64,000 nt of DNA. Source: Luteolibacter sp. LG18. GTDB taxonomy: Bacteria; Verrucomicrobiota; Verrucomicrobiia; Verrucomicrobiales; Akkermansiaceae. Each line of letters opens with the position of its first letter. Within the stretch, counting starts at the first letter, position 1. The notes under the pieces are model-generated. The model searched no databases. It was given only the letters and a program-made list of their open reading frames with translations, and was not told the DNA's origin. The stretch covers positions 5,022,001 to 5,086,000 of the forward strand of contig NZ_AP024600.1 in assembly GCF_036322585.1 (NCBI RefSeq). Reading direction: 5' to 3'. Shown piece by piece: positions 1 to 9,235 of this stretch. The position numbers were made by a program, and so were the translations under genes.

Positions 1-2
1 CG

Positions 3-3000
3 CTGCCCGTCGCCGGACGTTTCGGCCCGTCCTATCCCCGCGGCAGCAGCAAACATCAGGCGATGTTCGAGAGCGCCTGCGCCTACCTCCACCAGCGGGC
101 GATGAATGCCAACGGCAGCCTCGGTTACTTCACCGGCTGGACCGGACTGGCGCTGCTGGGCCATCCGAACTGGAACGACACCACCGGGGCCAAACCCTAC
201 CGGCTTTCGATCAACAAGATCCGTGACTTCTGCGTGGGCCAGATCACCAACGGCACCTACGCCCCGGTGGAGGACAAGCTCCTCGATGGCTCCACGAATC
301 CGAACTTCGCGGGCAGCAACAACCTGAGCAACTGGCAGCTCGGCCAGATGGTCGCCTTCCTTTCCGAGTATTACGCGAAGACCGCGGACGCCTCCGTGGC
401 CCCCACCATCCAGCGCGGGGCCGAGATGTGCGCGAACACGATCCAGTGGTGGAAACAGCCCGCGCTGAATGCCAACGGTTACTCGCCCGGCTATACCCAG
501 ATCGCCGGCATGTGCAGCCACGGCGGGGTGACCGGTGACTACATCCACCTCGGCTGGGGCGGCGGCATCAACATCTGCGGTGTCTACAGCTTCAATGGCA
601 TGGCCTTCGCCAAGCGGGCGGGCATGAACATGACCGTGCGCCCCAAGGACGGCCACTACTTCGGCTATGCCACTGCCCCCGCGGGCGCGGTGCCCGCGGG
701 CATGGAGAACTACGACCACACGCTGGACGAGAAGTTCCTCATGCAATGGAACTGGATGGGCAAGCGCTGCGCCTACTACTCCGCGGGCAGCAACGACGAC
801 GGCCACGTGGCCTACACGCTCAACGCGCCCAGCTCCTACGACGCCGCCGGACGCACGCCGGGCACCATTCTCGGCCTGTCCCAGTTCAAGGCCAGCGGCG
901 GCACTCTGACCGCGGACGACGAGGACAAGCTCTCCCGCCTCAAGGCCTACATCTCCCGCAACTACATGCGCCAGCAGGAATCCCACGCCTATTGCGTGGG
1001 CGCGCAGACCTACCAGGCGATGGCCACCTCCTTCCTCACCGACCGGCAGCAGCGTTTCGCCCTGGACAACTGGCGGTTCTTCTACGCCCTGTCCCGTACT
1101 TCCACCGGGGGCTTCCAGTATTTCCGCGCCCGCACCGTCAATGACAACTACCTGGATGAAACCCACTGCGCCGCGCTCGATGCCGCCATCCCCTACGCCG
1201 TGGCCAGCGGCGGCCTGAACCTGGTCCCGCGCTACAACAACACCACCGACCAGGTCATCGCCGATTTCCAATCCCCGGACGTCACCTGGCCCGCCATCGA
1301 CGCGCGCAAGGCCAGCGTCACCGGCTCCAGCCTGGCGATGCCAGTGCAGATCACGGACGGAACCGGCACCGTGCTTTCCGCCGGCAGCTACACCGCCGCG
1401 TGGAGCACCATTTCCGGCCCGGGCAGCGTGACCTTCAGCGCGCCCTCCGCCGCGACCACGAACATGACCTTCGGTTCATCCGGCACCTACCGCGTGCAGC
1501 TCACCGTGACCCGCGGCACCTACACGCTGGTCGAGCCCGTCGACATCGCCGTGCGGCTCCAGCCCGTGCCCGCCGGTTACATCGGCGGCGTGGCGAACTA
1601 CCAGGTCTACACCGGTATTTCCGGAACCACCGTGGCGAACCTCACCGGCGCGGCAAAGTTCCCGAACTCGCCCGACGTGGTTCGCACCGTGACCCAGCTC
1701 ACCGGCAACTATTCCGGAGACAACTACGGCGCGCGCCTCAGCGGTGTGATCATCCCGCCCGTCACCGGTTCCTACCGCTTCTACATCGCCGCGGACGATG
1801 CCGCGCAGCTCAAGCTGAACTCCAGCGGCCCCGGCTCGGCGGGAGCCGCGGTCATCGCCTCGGTGGCCACCTACACCAATGCAAACGAGTGGACGAAGTA
1901 CGCCAGCCAGCAATCCGCGGCCATCAATCTCACCGCCGGACAGCCGGTGTATTTCGAAGCGCTGCAAAAGGAGGGAACCGGCGGCGACCACCTTTCCGTG
2001 GGCTGGTCGATCGCGGGCGGAGCCATCGCCGTGATCGATGGCACCTCGCTCGCCGTGCCGGACACCACGCCCTCCACCATGGCAATCTCGGCCCACCCGG
2101 CCTCCACCAACGTCGCGCTGGGCGGCACCGCCACCCTCACCGTGGGCACCACTGGTCCGGCCCCGGGATTCTATCAATGGCGGCGCAATGGCTCACCGGT
2201 CGGCGCACCTTCCACCAGCGCCACCCTCACCCTTGCCAATGTTTCCGGCGGCGTGGAGGGCGACTACGATTGCGTCTACACGACCGTCCTCGGCACGGCC
2301 ACCAGCAACACCGCGCATGTGACGGTGACCGACGCGGGCACGATCGTCGGCGGTGGATTGTGGCGTGAGGTTTACAGCGACATTGATGGTTCCAACGTCT
2401 CCGACCTCACCTCCAATGCCGCTTATCCGGGCTTCGCCAGCACCAGCGGCCCCATCGCCAGCGCGGCCTCTCCATCCGACTACGCCGACACTTACGGCCA
2501 GCGCATCACCGGCTGGGTCAAGCCCGCCATCTCCGGCAACTACCGCTTCTATCTCACCTCCGACGATAACTCCGAGGTGTGGCTGAGCACGAACGAGCTG
2601 GCCGCGAACAAGACCCGCATTCTCCAGCTCTCCGGATACACCGATCCCATGGCGTGGAGCGCCCGCTCCCCCAGTGCCTACATTCCACTGGAGGCCGGAA
2701 AGCGTTACTACATCCAGATCCTGCACAAGGAAGGCGGTGGAGGAGACCATTGCGCCGTCGCGTGGCAGCGACAGGGCGATGCCGCCCCCGCCAATGGTTC
2801 CGGAGAGATTCCGGGACAGTATCTCGAATACCGCATAGGCGGTGCCTACGACGACATTCCAGTGGGCAACCAGACTCCGCTGTTCACCTCCGATCCGATG
2901 GTCCGCGGCAGCGTGCCGGAAACGATCGCCTATGCGGGTGAAACGCTGGCGGGCAGTGCCACCGATTTCAACTCGGCGGACACCCTGACCTATTCGAAGG

Positions 3001-5477
3001 TCTCCGGCCCGGCATGGCTCACAGTGGCCGCGAACGGTGCATTGTCCGGCACACCCGGCACCGGCACGATGGGGCTCAATCCATTCGTCGTCCGCGTGAC
3101 GGACCAGAACGGCTCGTCCAGCCAGGCCGCGCTCCGGATCACGGTGAACGCCCCCACCCGTCCTCCCGTGTTCACCGGCAACCCGATCGCCACCGCCAAT
3201 GCCATCGAAGCTGCCGTCTACTCGGACACGCTGGTTCCCTTCGCGTCCGATCCGGATGGCGACGCCCTCACGTTCTCGAAAGTCTCCGGCCCGGCATGGT
3301 TGACCGTCGCTGCAAATGGCGGGCTCGCCGGTGCTCCCGGCAGCTCCGACGGCGGGGTGAACGCCTTCACCGTGAAGGTCACCGACTCCGCGGGAGCCAG
3401 TGTCACCACCACGCTGAACATCACCGTGACCACCTTCACGCATGGTGATGGTGTCTGGACGAAGCTCACCGGCGGCTCCTGGCCGACCACCGGCAACTGG
3501 AGCGGCGGCACCTCCGCCTTCGGTGCGGATCAGACCGCCGATTTCAGCACGCTCAACATCACCGCGAACACCATCGTCACCCTGGATGGTCCCCGCGTGA
3601 TCGGGAATCTGAAATTCGGAGACACCACCGCGTCGAACGATTGGCAGCTCAATACCGGCAGCGGCGGCCCGCTCCTGCTCGATGTTTCCTCCGGCACCCC
3701 GCTGGTGACGATCAACAATCGCACGGCCACCCTTGCCACCGCGATCGCGGGCAACGAGGGCTTCACCAAGGCCGGATCGGGAACGCTCGCGCTCACCGGC
3801 ACGAACACCCTCACGGGGCCGGTCACGATCACCGGCGGCACCCTGTCCATCGGCGGCAGCACTCCCGGCCTCGCTTCGGTGACCCTGAACGGGGGCGTGG
3901 GACTAACGATCACCACCGGCGGTTCGCTGACCGCGAGCGGGGCCCTTTCCACCAGCAATTCGACCGGAGCCACCATCACCCTCCAGAGCGGTGCCACCGC
4001 GAACGTGGGCTCGATCAGCATTCCGTGGAACCCGGCCACCTTCTCGGTGAGCGGCACGCTGAATTCCACCGGCAACCTCAACATCTCCACTGCCGCCACC
4101 ACCAACCTCACCGGCACCAACGGTGCGATCAACGCCGCCTCGATGACCATCGGCAACGCGGGCACGGTGGTGAACCACAATACCAGCGGCCAGCTCACCG
4201 TCACCGGCAACGTTGTCCTAGGCAACTCGGGCGGGGGTAACAGCAACACGTTCACCGTCACCCAGGGAACCGTCAACGCGGGCGGCATCCAACTCGGCAT
4301 CAGCGGCAGCACCGCCACCCAGACGCTGAATGTGAATGGCGGCCGCCTGAACGTTGGTGCGTCCGGCATCACTGCCATCGGCACGGGCACCCGCGCCATC
4401 AACCTCGGGGCGGGCACCCTCGGAGCACGCGCCGATTGGACGAGCTCGCTGGCAATGGCCCTGACCAGCGCCACTACCGGCACCACGGTCAACACCCTCG
4501 ATCCAGCGGACAACACCACCGGCCGCACCATCACCCTCTCCGGCGTGCTTTCCGGCACCGGCAACCTGACCAAGTCCGGCACGGGGACATTGATCCTTTC
4601 CGCCACGAACACCTACACCGGCACCACCGCCGTGAATGGCGGCACCCTCGCGGTGAATGGAGCCCTTTCCACCGGTGCGGTCGCCATCCAGAACGGCGGC
4701 ACGCTTTCCGGCACGGGCACGGTGGGCGGCGGCACGACGATCCAGAACGGTGGAGCGCTCGCCCCAGGCTCGAACGGCATCGGCACACTCGGCACCGCGG
4801 CGGTGACGCTCCAATCCGGAGCCTCGCTGAAGTGGGATCTGGCGGCGGGTTCATCCGATCTCGTCAACGCCACCAGTCTGACCTTCTCCGGCTCCCCGAC
4901 CATCACCGTGCGACTGAGCGGGGCAAACCCGGTGGCGAACGGTGGTTCACTGGTCGTTCCGCTGATCGCCACCACCGGCGGCATCACCGGCTTCTCCTCC
5001 GCGGTGTTCAGCGTGGATACCAGCGCGATCCCGGGCGCGGTGGGCACCTGGAAGGTGATCCAGCAGGGCAACACCCTGGCTCTCTCCATCCAGACCGGCT
5101 ACGATACCACATGGCGCGATCAGAAGTTCGGCGCGCAATCGACGAATGCCGCGATGGCCGGACCGGCCGCCGATCCCGATGGCGATGGCATCGTGAACCT
5201 GGTGGAGCAGCACCTCGGTCTCGACCCGCTGTCCGCCACCTCCCGTCTCAAGCTCGATCTCATGTCGATCGCAGCCGGAGGCAACCGCCATTTCCGCCTC
5301 TCTCCGGCGGTCACCAGCGGCAGCTACCTGTTGGAAATGGCCGATACCCCGGCGGGCCCCTGGTCCTCCACCGCCGTGCCGGTGGCCAATGGCGCGGCCA
5401 CTTACGAGTTCGACCTGCCCTCGTCCTACGGCCGCCGGTTCTTCCGCCTGCGCTACACCGCGCCCTCGCCGCCCTGA
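3..5477 (+). CDS. Giant secreted surface protein, 5' end missing (DUF6288-like, PA14, Ig-like, beta-strand repeats)
   Basis: The reading frame is open to the left edge, so the start and signal peptide lie outside the window. The first ~400 residues, rich in Trp, Gly and His, resemble the DUF6288 region of verrucomicrobial and planctomycete secreted proteins (family name from memory). Then come a PA14-like module (nt ~1575-2015), an Ig-like module with a YQWRRNG core (nt ~2100-2330), a second PA14-like module (nt ~2350-2790), two putative-Ig modules that both contain SGPAWLTVAANG (nt ~2875-3430), and a long Thr/Gly/Asn-rich region of autotransporter-associated beta-strand repeats such as LTKSGTGTLILSATNTYTG (nt ~3440-5090). 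The last ~125 residues have a DPDGDGIVN calcium-loop-like motif and a C-terminal beta module. No beta-barrel translocator is visible, so it is probably secreted or surface-attached by another route. PA14 suggests carbohydrate binding (inference). Confidence 0.85.
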   Translation: MPVAGRFGPSYPRGSSKHQAMFESACAYLHQRAMNANGSLGYFTGWTGLALLGHPNWNDTTGAKPYRLSINKIRDFCVGQITNGTYAPVEDKLLDGSTNPNFAGSNNLSNWQLGQMVAFLSEYYAKTADASVAPTIQRGAEMCANTIQWWKQPALNANGYSPGYTQIAGMCSHGGVTGDYIHLGWGGGINICGVYSFNGMAFAKRAGMNMTVRPKDGHYFGYATAPAGAVPAGMENYDHTLDEKFLMQWNWMGKRCAYYSAGSNDDGHVAYTLNAPSSYDAAGRTPGTILGLSQFKASGGTLTADDEDKLSRLKAYISRNYMRQQESHAYCVGAQTYQAMATSFLTDRQQRFALDNWRFFYALSRTSTGGFQYFRARTVNDNYLDETHCAALDAAIPYAVASGGLNLVPRYNNTTDQVIADFQSPDVTWPAIDARKASVTGSSLAMPVQITDGTGTVLSAGSYTAAWSTISGPGSVTFSAPSAATTNMTFGSSGTYRVQLTVTRGTYTLVEPVDIAVRLQPVPAGYIGGVANYQVYTGISGTTVANLTGAAKFPNSPDVVRTVTQLTGNYSGDNYGARLSGVIIPPVTGSYRFYIAADDAAQLKLNSSGPGSAGAAVIASVATYTNANEWTKYASQQSAAINLTAGQPVYFEALQKEGTGGDHLSVGWSIAGGAIAVIDGTSLAVPDTTPSTMAISAHPASTNVALGGTATLTVGTTGPAPGFYQWRRNGSPVGAPSTSATLTLANVSGGVEGDYDCVYTTVLGTATSNTAHVTVTDAGTIVGGGLWREVYSDIDGSNVSDLTSNAAYPGFASTSGPIASAASPSDYADTYGQRITGWVKPAISGNYRFYLTSDDNSEVWLSTNELAANKTRILQLSGYTDPMAWSARSPSAYIPLEAGKRYYIQILHKEGGGGDHCAVAWQRQGDAAPANGSGEIPGQYLEYRIGGAYDDIPVGNQTPLFTSDPMVRGSVPETIAYAGETLAGSATDFNSADTLTYSKVSGPAWLTVAANGALSGTPGTGTMGLNPFVVRVTDQNGSSSQAALRITVNAPTRPPVFTGNPIATANAIEAAVYSDTLVPFASDPDGDALTFSKVSGPAWLTVAANGGLAGAPGSSDGGVNAFTVKVTDSAGASVTTTLNITVTTFTHGDGVWTKLTGGSWPTTGNWSGGTSAFGADQTADFSTLNITANTIVTLDGPRVIGNLKFGDTTASNDWQLNTGSGGPLLLDVSSGTPLVTINNRTATLATAIAGNEGFTKAGSGTLALTGTNTLTGPVTITGGTLSIGGSTPGLASVTLNGGVGLTITTGGSLTASGALSTSNSTGATITLQSGATANVGSISIPWNPATFSVSGTLNSTGNLNISTAATTNLTGTNGAINAASMTIGNAGTVVNHNTSGQLTVTGNVVLGNSGGGNSNTFTVTQGTVNAGGIQLGISGSTATQTLNVNGGRLNVGASGITAIGTGTRAINLGAGTLGARADWTSSLAMALTSATTGTTVNTLDPADNTTGRTITLSGVLSGTGNLTKSGTGTLILSATNTYTGTTAVNGGTLAVNGALSTGAVAIQNGGTLSGTGTVGGGTTIQNGGALAPGSNGIGTLGTAAVTLQSGASLKWDLAAGSSDLVNATSLTFSGSPTITVRLSGANPVANGGSLVVPLIATTGGITGFSSAVFSVDTSAIPGAVGTWKVIQQGNTLALSIQTGYDTTWRDQKFGAQSTNAAMAGPAADPDGDGIVNLVEQHLGLDPLSATSRLKLDLMSIAAGGNRHFRLSPAVTSGSYLLEMADTPAGPWSSTAVPVANGAATYEFDLPSSYGRRFFRLRYTAPSPP

Positions 5478-5492
5478 TCTCCCGGCAAGCAA

Positions 5493-5525
5493 ACACGGGG
5501 CGGAGGACTGACCTCCGCCCCGTGT
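5493..5525. terminator. Bidirectional hairpin terminator between convergent genes
   Basis: A perfect 14-bp inverted repeat (arms 5493-5506 and 5512-5525, 5-nt loop) fills the gap between the giant surface protein (stop at 5477) and the Rnk-like gene (stop at 5533, minus strand). There is no long T tract, but the stem is very GC-rich and the convergent setting fits termination on both strands. Confidence 0.75.
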
Positions 5526-5532
5526 CACCGGA

Positions 5533-5934
5533 TCAGCTCCGGACGGTGTTCTTCTGCAGCGAGGCGATCGTCATCGCGCGGGTCCCGGCCTGGGTCTCCC
5601 ACTCGGCGCGCTCGCCCGTCTTCCGGCCGAGCACGGCCAAGCTGACGGCGGAGGTCACCGGGATGCGGTCCTGATCGATATCGGCCTCGGACGGCAGGAC
5701 GATTTCCAACTGGAACCAGTCCGCCGGGTCCACCGGCGAAACGAGCGTGACCCGGTCGTGAAGCTCCACGCGGTCCGCCAGCTCCGAATCATCGAAGGTA
5801 ACGAGTCCGCGGTCGGTCCACTGGGTCAAAGCCCGGCGTTGATCGCCGGTGAGGAGCGGCGGGATATCCTGGTTCTGCAACAAGTCTTGAAGGCGCAAAA
5901 AGGCCTCCTGATCCAACATGGGAAGTGAGTTCAT
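5533..5934 (-). CDS. Rnk/GreA-GreB C-terminal domain protein
   Basis: This 133-residue protein has the layout of Rnk-type regulators: a short N-terminal alpha region (residues ~1-50) and a GreA/GreB C-terminal FKBP-like domain (~52-130). The VELHDRVTLV strand and the SAVSLAVLGRKTGE segment are typical of that domain. It lacks the long Gre coiled coil that enters the RNA polymerase secondary channel. Rnk family members bind RNA polymerase or influence nucleotide metabolism; a role as an RNA polymerase-binding modulator is family knowledge, not shown here. It is convergent with the gene to its left and monocistronic. ATG at 5934 is used; ATG at 5919 is an alternative. Confidence 0.7.
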   Translation of the reverse strand: MNSLPMLDQEAFLRLQDLLQNQDIPPLLTGDQRRALTQWTDRGLVTFDDSELADRVELHDRVTLVSPVDPADWFQLEIVLPSEADIDQDRIPVTSAVSLAVLGRKTGERAEWETQAGTRAMTIASLQKNTVRS

Positions 5935-6337
5935 TTTTCAACAAAGGGGTGGGTCCGCACCCATCGTTCGGGGGCGGAGAAAGGTTTCCAAATCGTGTGG
6001 AAAATCCGGACAGCCCCGGGACGTGATCCCATTTCAAGGAGGCTGCCCGCTCACACCCGGAAAGCGGCCATGCGGTGCACGCACCAGCCACGGAAGCACC
6101 GCGCCATGGGGCGGGTGTCCTCGGAGCGGCCGGTGATGTTGGCAAGGCGCATGTGAGTCCACCATGGCGAGGGTTCCCGGGTGCGCAACGAAAAAGGTGG
6201 ATTGGGGGCCGTTCCCCTTCCCGCCCGGGCAAATCCCGCCATTTACTGGAAAAAAGTCCGTGCGAGCTTCGTCAATAGGCTTTCTATAATTTGCCCGACG
6301 ACGGACGCATGCCGCGACCGCGTCCTTTCCCTTTGTC
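5935..6337. other. Gene-free gap of about 400 bp
   Basis: No convincing coding sequence, tRNA or repeat was found between the two divergent genes. Short open frames here are arginine/proline-rich shadows. The gap must hold both divergent promoters; only one -10-like element (6285-6290) stands out. Local AT content rises near 6240-6300, as expected for a promoter region in GC-rich DNA. Confidence 0.5.
6285..6290 (+). promoter_or_regulatory. Consensus -10 box (TATAAT)
   Basis: A perfect TATAAT lies 47 bp upstream of the ATG at 6338 in an AT-rich patch. No good -35 hexamer is visible 16-18 bp upstream, so either the promoter relies on other contacts or the match is fortuitous. Confidence 0.4.
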
Positions 6338-8488
6338 ATGAGCGCCGCCTCGATCCAATTTCTTCATAAGGAACGCCTTCCGTCCACGGGAGCCCTCTAC
6401 GTCCCTGGCCGTCTGGACATCCACCAACTCCACGGTCTCGAAAAGCTCCTCGCCGGGCGGAAGATCACCTGGCTGATCGAGGAACACTCGAAGCTCGATC
6501 CGCAGATCCGCGGCCACTTGGAGAAGTCCGGGTCCGGCGCGATGTTCGCCGCGGACGACACCGCTCTCGCCGAGGTCGGAGCCCAACTCAAGGGCTCGAT
6601 CGAGGGGAACGGGGCGCTCGTTTACGTCCCGGGGCTGACCGCCAGCCGCCATTCGGAAACCTGTCTGGTCCCCTCCGCCCACCTGAAGGCGCTCTGCGCG
6701 CTAGGCCTGCCGGTGGTGCCGGTGGCCGTGGAATCGCCCCGCGAAACCAGCCTGTCGGTCGAGCGGAAGTCGTCCCTGCCCGCGGGCATTCTCACCGTCG
6801 GCCGCCCCATGGCCGCCGGCGAGGCTACGGTCGCCGGGTTCCGCGAAAGCCTGTTGGAAGCCGCGGAGATCGGTTTCTCCAGCCGTACGTTCCTGAAGGG
6901 CTCTCTCGCGGTGGCACTGTTGGAAGGTCTCAAGAAGCACGGCTCGAAGCACAAGGTGGTCGACGGTTCCGACGACACCTCGCTGGAGTTCGACAAGGTG
7001 CTGCCCGCCGCGATCGCGCTTTCAAAGGTCATCGCCGAATCCACCTCGCAGCCGCGGGTGGGCATCGTGCTGCCGCCGGGCAAGGGCGGCCTGATCGCGA
7101 ACCTCGCCGTGATCTTCGCCGGCAAGGTGCCGGTGAACCTGAACTTCACCGCGGGCACCGAGGCCGTGAAATCGGCGATCCGCCAGGCCGGCCTCGATCG
7201 CTACATCACCGCCGATCCCTTCGTGCGGAAACTTTCGTCCTTCCCGTGGCCGCCGAACCGCGACCTCATTTTCATCGAGCGCGTGCTGCCGACGCTCAAG
7301 AAGCAGATGGTGCGCTGGGGCGTCCTCGCAAAGATCCTGCCCGCGGGCGTGCTGGCGACGATGCTCGGCCTGAACAAGCGTTCCGGTGACGACGAGGCGG
7401 TGCTGCTCTTCACCTCCGGCTCCTCCGGCGAACCGAAGGGCGTGGCCCTCAGCCACCGCAACGTGCTCGCGAACGTCTGCCAGTTCGCCAGCCGCATCAA
7501 CCTCCCCGGCGGCTCCAGCATCCTCGGCAGCCTGCCGCTGTTCCACTCCTTCGGCTCCACGGTCACGCTGTGGTTCCCGTGCATCGAGGGTCTCGACCTG
7601 ATCACCTATCCGAATCCGGTGGAAACCAAGCGCCTCGCCGAGCTGGTGTCCCTGCACCAGGCCAGCCTGCTGCTGTCCACGCCGACCTTCCTGCGCGGCT
7701 ACATGAAGCGCATCGAGCCGGCCCAGTTGAAATCGCTGAAGCTAGTGGTCACCGGCGCGGAAAAGCTCCCGCAGAACCTTGCCTCCGCCTTCGAGGAGAA
7801 ATTCGGCATCCGCCCGCAGGAAGGCTACGGCCTCACCGAAACTTCCCCGGCCACCAACGTGAACCTGCCTGACGCGGCGGCGGAAGGCGGCGCGGCCCTC
7901 ATCCCGAGCGCGCGCCCCGGTTCGGTCGGCGTGCCGCTGCCGGGCATCGCAGTGAGGCTCACCGATCCCGCCACCGAGAAGGCGGTGCCGCTCGACAAAC
8001 AGGGCATCATCTGGTTCCGCGGCGCGAACATTTTCCCCGGCTACCTCAACGATCCGAAGAAGACCGCCGCGGTGCTGCACGACGGCTGGTTCCGCACCGG
8101 CGATGTCGGCCGCATGGACGACGACGGCTTCCTCTACATCGAGGGTCGCATCTCGCGTTTCTCGAAGATCGCGGGGGAAATGGTGCCGCACGAAACCGTG
8201 GAGGCCGCCATCAACAAGGTGCTACACCTCGATTCCGAAGCCGAGCGCCGCATCGCCGTGGTCGGCGTGCCGGACGAGCAGAAGGGCGAGGCCATCATCC
8301 TGCTCTCCACCATCTCCGGCCCCGCGCTGGAGCAGGAGTGCATCGACCTGCGCTACAAGCTCCTCGACGAAGGCCTGCCCTCGCTGTGGACCCCGAAGCA
8401 GATCGTGCCCGTGCAGGAAATCCCGGTGCTGGCCTCCGGCAAGCTCGACATCAAGAGCTGCGAGACGCTCGCGACAAGCAACCGCTGA
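6338..8488 (+). CDS. Aas-like AMP-dependent acyl-ACP synthetase with degenerate acyltransferase half
   Basis: The 716 residues equal the size of Aas (2-acyl-glycerophosphoethanolamine acyltransferase/acyl-ACP synthetase, 719 residues in E. coli). The adenylate-forming domain (~220-716) is intact: P-loop LLFTSGSSGEPKG (~357-370), GYGLTETSP (~496-504), the GRISRFSKIAGEM hinge (~603) and SGKLD with the catalytic lysine near 701. The N-terminal ~190 residues line up with a PlsC-type acyltransferase only in outline (GALYVPGRLDI, ALVYVPGLTA, LPVVPVAVES). The catalytic HX4D motif and the FPEG motif are absent. It probably activates fatty acids or lysophospholipid-derived acyl chains at the inner membrane without doing the transfer itself (inference). 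It is monocistronic and followed by a REPIN. Confidence 0.8.
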   Translation: MSAASIQFLHKERLPSTGALYVPGRLDIHQLHGLEKLLAGRKITWLIEEHSKLDPQIRGHLEKSGSGAMFAADDTALAEVGAQLKGSIEGNGALVYVPGLTASRHSETCLVPSAHLKALCALGLPVVPVAVESPRETSLSVERKSSLPAGILTVGRPMAAGEATVAGFRESLLEAAEIGFSSRTFLKGSLAVALLEGLKKHGSKHKVVDGSDDTSLEFDKVLPAAIALSKVIAESTSQPRVGIVLPPGKGGLIANLAVIFAGKVPVNLNFTAGTEAVKSAIRQAGLDRYITADPFVRKLSSFPWPPNRDLIFIERVLPTLKKQMVRWGVLAKILPAGVLATMLGLNKRSGDDEAVLLFTSGSSGEPKGVALSHRNVLANVCQFASRINLPGGSSILGSLPLFHSFGSTVTLWFPCIEGLDLITYPNPVETKRLAELVSLHQASLLLSTPTFLRGYMKRIEPAQLKSLKLVVTGAEKLPQNLASAFEEKFGIRPQEGYGLTETSPATNVNLPDAAAEGGAALIPSARPGSVGVPLPGIAVRLTDPATEKAVPLDKQGIIWFRGANIFPGYLNDPKKTAAVLHDGWFRTGDVGRMDDDGFLYIEGRISRFSKIAGEMVPHETVEAAINKVLHLDSEAERRIAVVGVPDEQKGEAIILLSTISGPALEQECIDLRYKLLDEGLPSLWTPKQIVPVQEIPVLASGKLDIKSCETLATSNR

Positions 8489-8489
8489 A

Positions 8490-8635
8490 GTCGCACAAGC
8501 TTTCAACTTGTGAGTGGGAGCACTCGCGGAGGGCCGTGCATACCCTGTCCGCCTGCGAGCGCCCGTTCAGGGACGGACTGGAAGCGGAAACAACTTCGCC
8601 AGTCCCCCCCCACAAGCAGGAATGCTTGTGCTACT
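8490..8635. repeat. REPIN-like element filling a convergent gap
   Basis: Two inverted palindromic units face each other. The left unit (8490-8519) has GTCG in place of GTAG, then ACAAG/CTTGT pairing, then GAGTGGG. The right unit (8605-8634, inverse orientation) has 8-bp perfect arms CACAAGCA (8611-8618) and TGCTTGTG (8623-8630) with a GGAA loop, followed by CTAC, the complement of GTAG. The element occupies almost the entire space between two convergent stop codons. The same stem family recurs near 25.1, 46.5 and 63.1-63.3 kb. Confidence 0.8.
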
Positions 8636-8636
8636 A

Positions 8637-9107
8637 TTAAGGCAGTATATCCCCATACACCCCGGGATCGCTTCCCGGGATCTCGATGGCACCACAGGCC
8701 TTGAAATAAAACTCCTTCGGTCCCACGCCGCCGATGATGCCGTAGGCGTAACCGTTGTCGCGGAGCGCTTCGAGCGATTTCAACAGCAGCGCCTTGCCCA
8801 GCCCCAGGCCACGCGCGTCCTCCGACACCCCGGTCGGGCCGAAGAACGCCTTCATCGTGGTGTCATAGCACGCGAAGCCGAGGATCTTCTTGTCCCGCGT
8901 CGCGATGAAGCACGCGATCGGCTGCCGCGACAGGGCCACCGCCACCTCGCTGACCCATTTCGGGGAGAAGTGATGCTTCACGAACTCCTGCACGGTGTGG
9001 AGCTCGAAAGCCCGCGCCCGCCGCAGGATCACCCCCTTCCCTTCCACCTCCTTGTAGAGGTCCGTGGAATCGGGGAGGTCGTAGAGGCGCACCAGCAGGT
9101 CGATCAT
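8637..9107 (-). CDS. GNAT family N-acetyltransferase
   Basis: This 156-residue protein has the GNAT fold order: an N-terminal acceptor half with LRRARAFELHTVQEFVKHHF, the CFIATRDKKILGFACYD beta-4 region (~70-85), and the acetyl-CoA pyrophosphate loop ARGLGLGKALL (~97-108), which matches R/Q-x-x-G-x-G/A. The GGVGPKEFYFKACGA segment near the C-terminus is the usual beta-6/beta-7 region. The acceptor substrate cannot be told from sequence. It is convergent with the Aas-like gene and its stop lies 3 bp beyond a REP element. Confidence 0.8.
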   Translation of the reverse strand: MIDLLVRLYDLPDSTDLYKEVEGKGVILRRARAFELHTVQEFVKHHFSPKWVSEVAVALSRQPIACFIATRDKKILGFACYDTTMKAFFGPTGVSEDARGLGLGKALLLKSLEALRDNGYAYGIIGGVGPKEFYFKACGAIEIPGSDPGVYGDILP

Positions 9108-9235
9108 GGAGAAGTGTTAGCGGGATTGACCAAAGCACGCAAGATCGCCGCCTTCCTGCAGCCGCACGGGCCCTAGATCGGATGGGACGGCACCGCCTCG
9201 CCCCAGGCCAACCCCTACCCCACCACCATGGAAGC

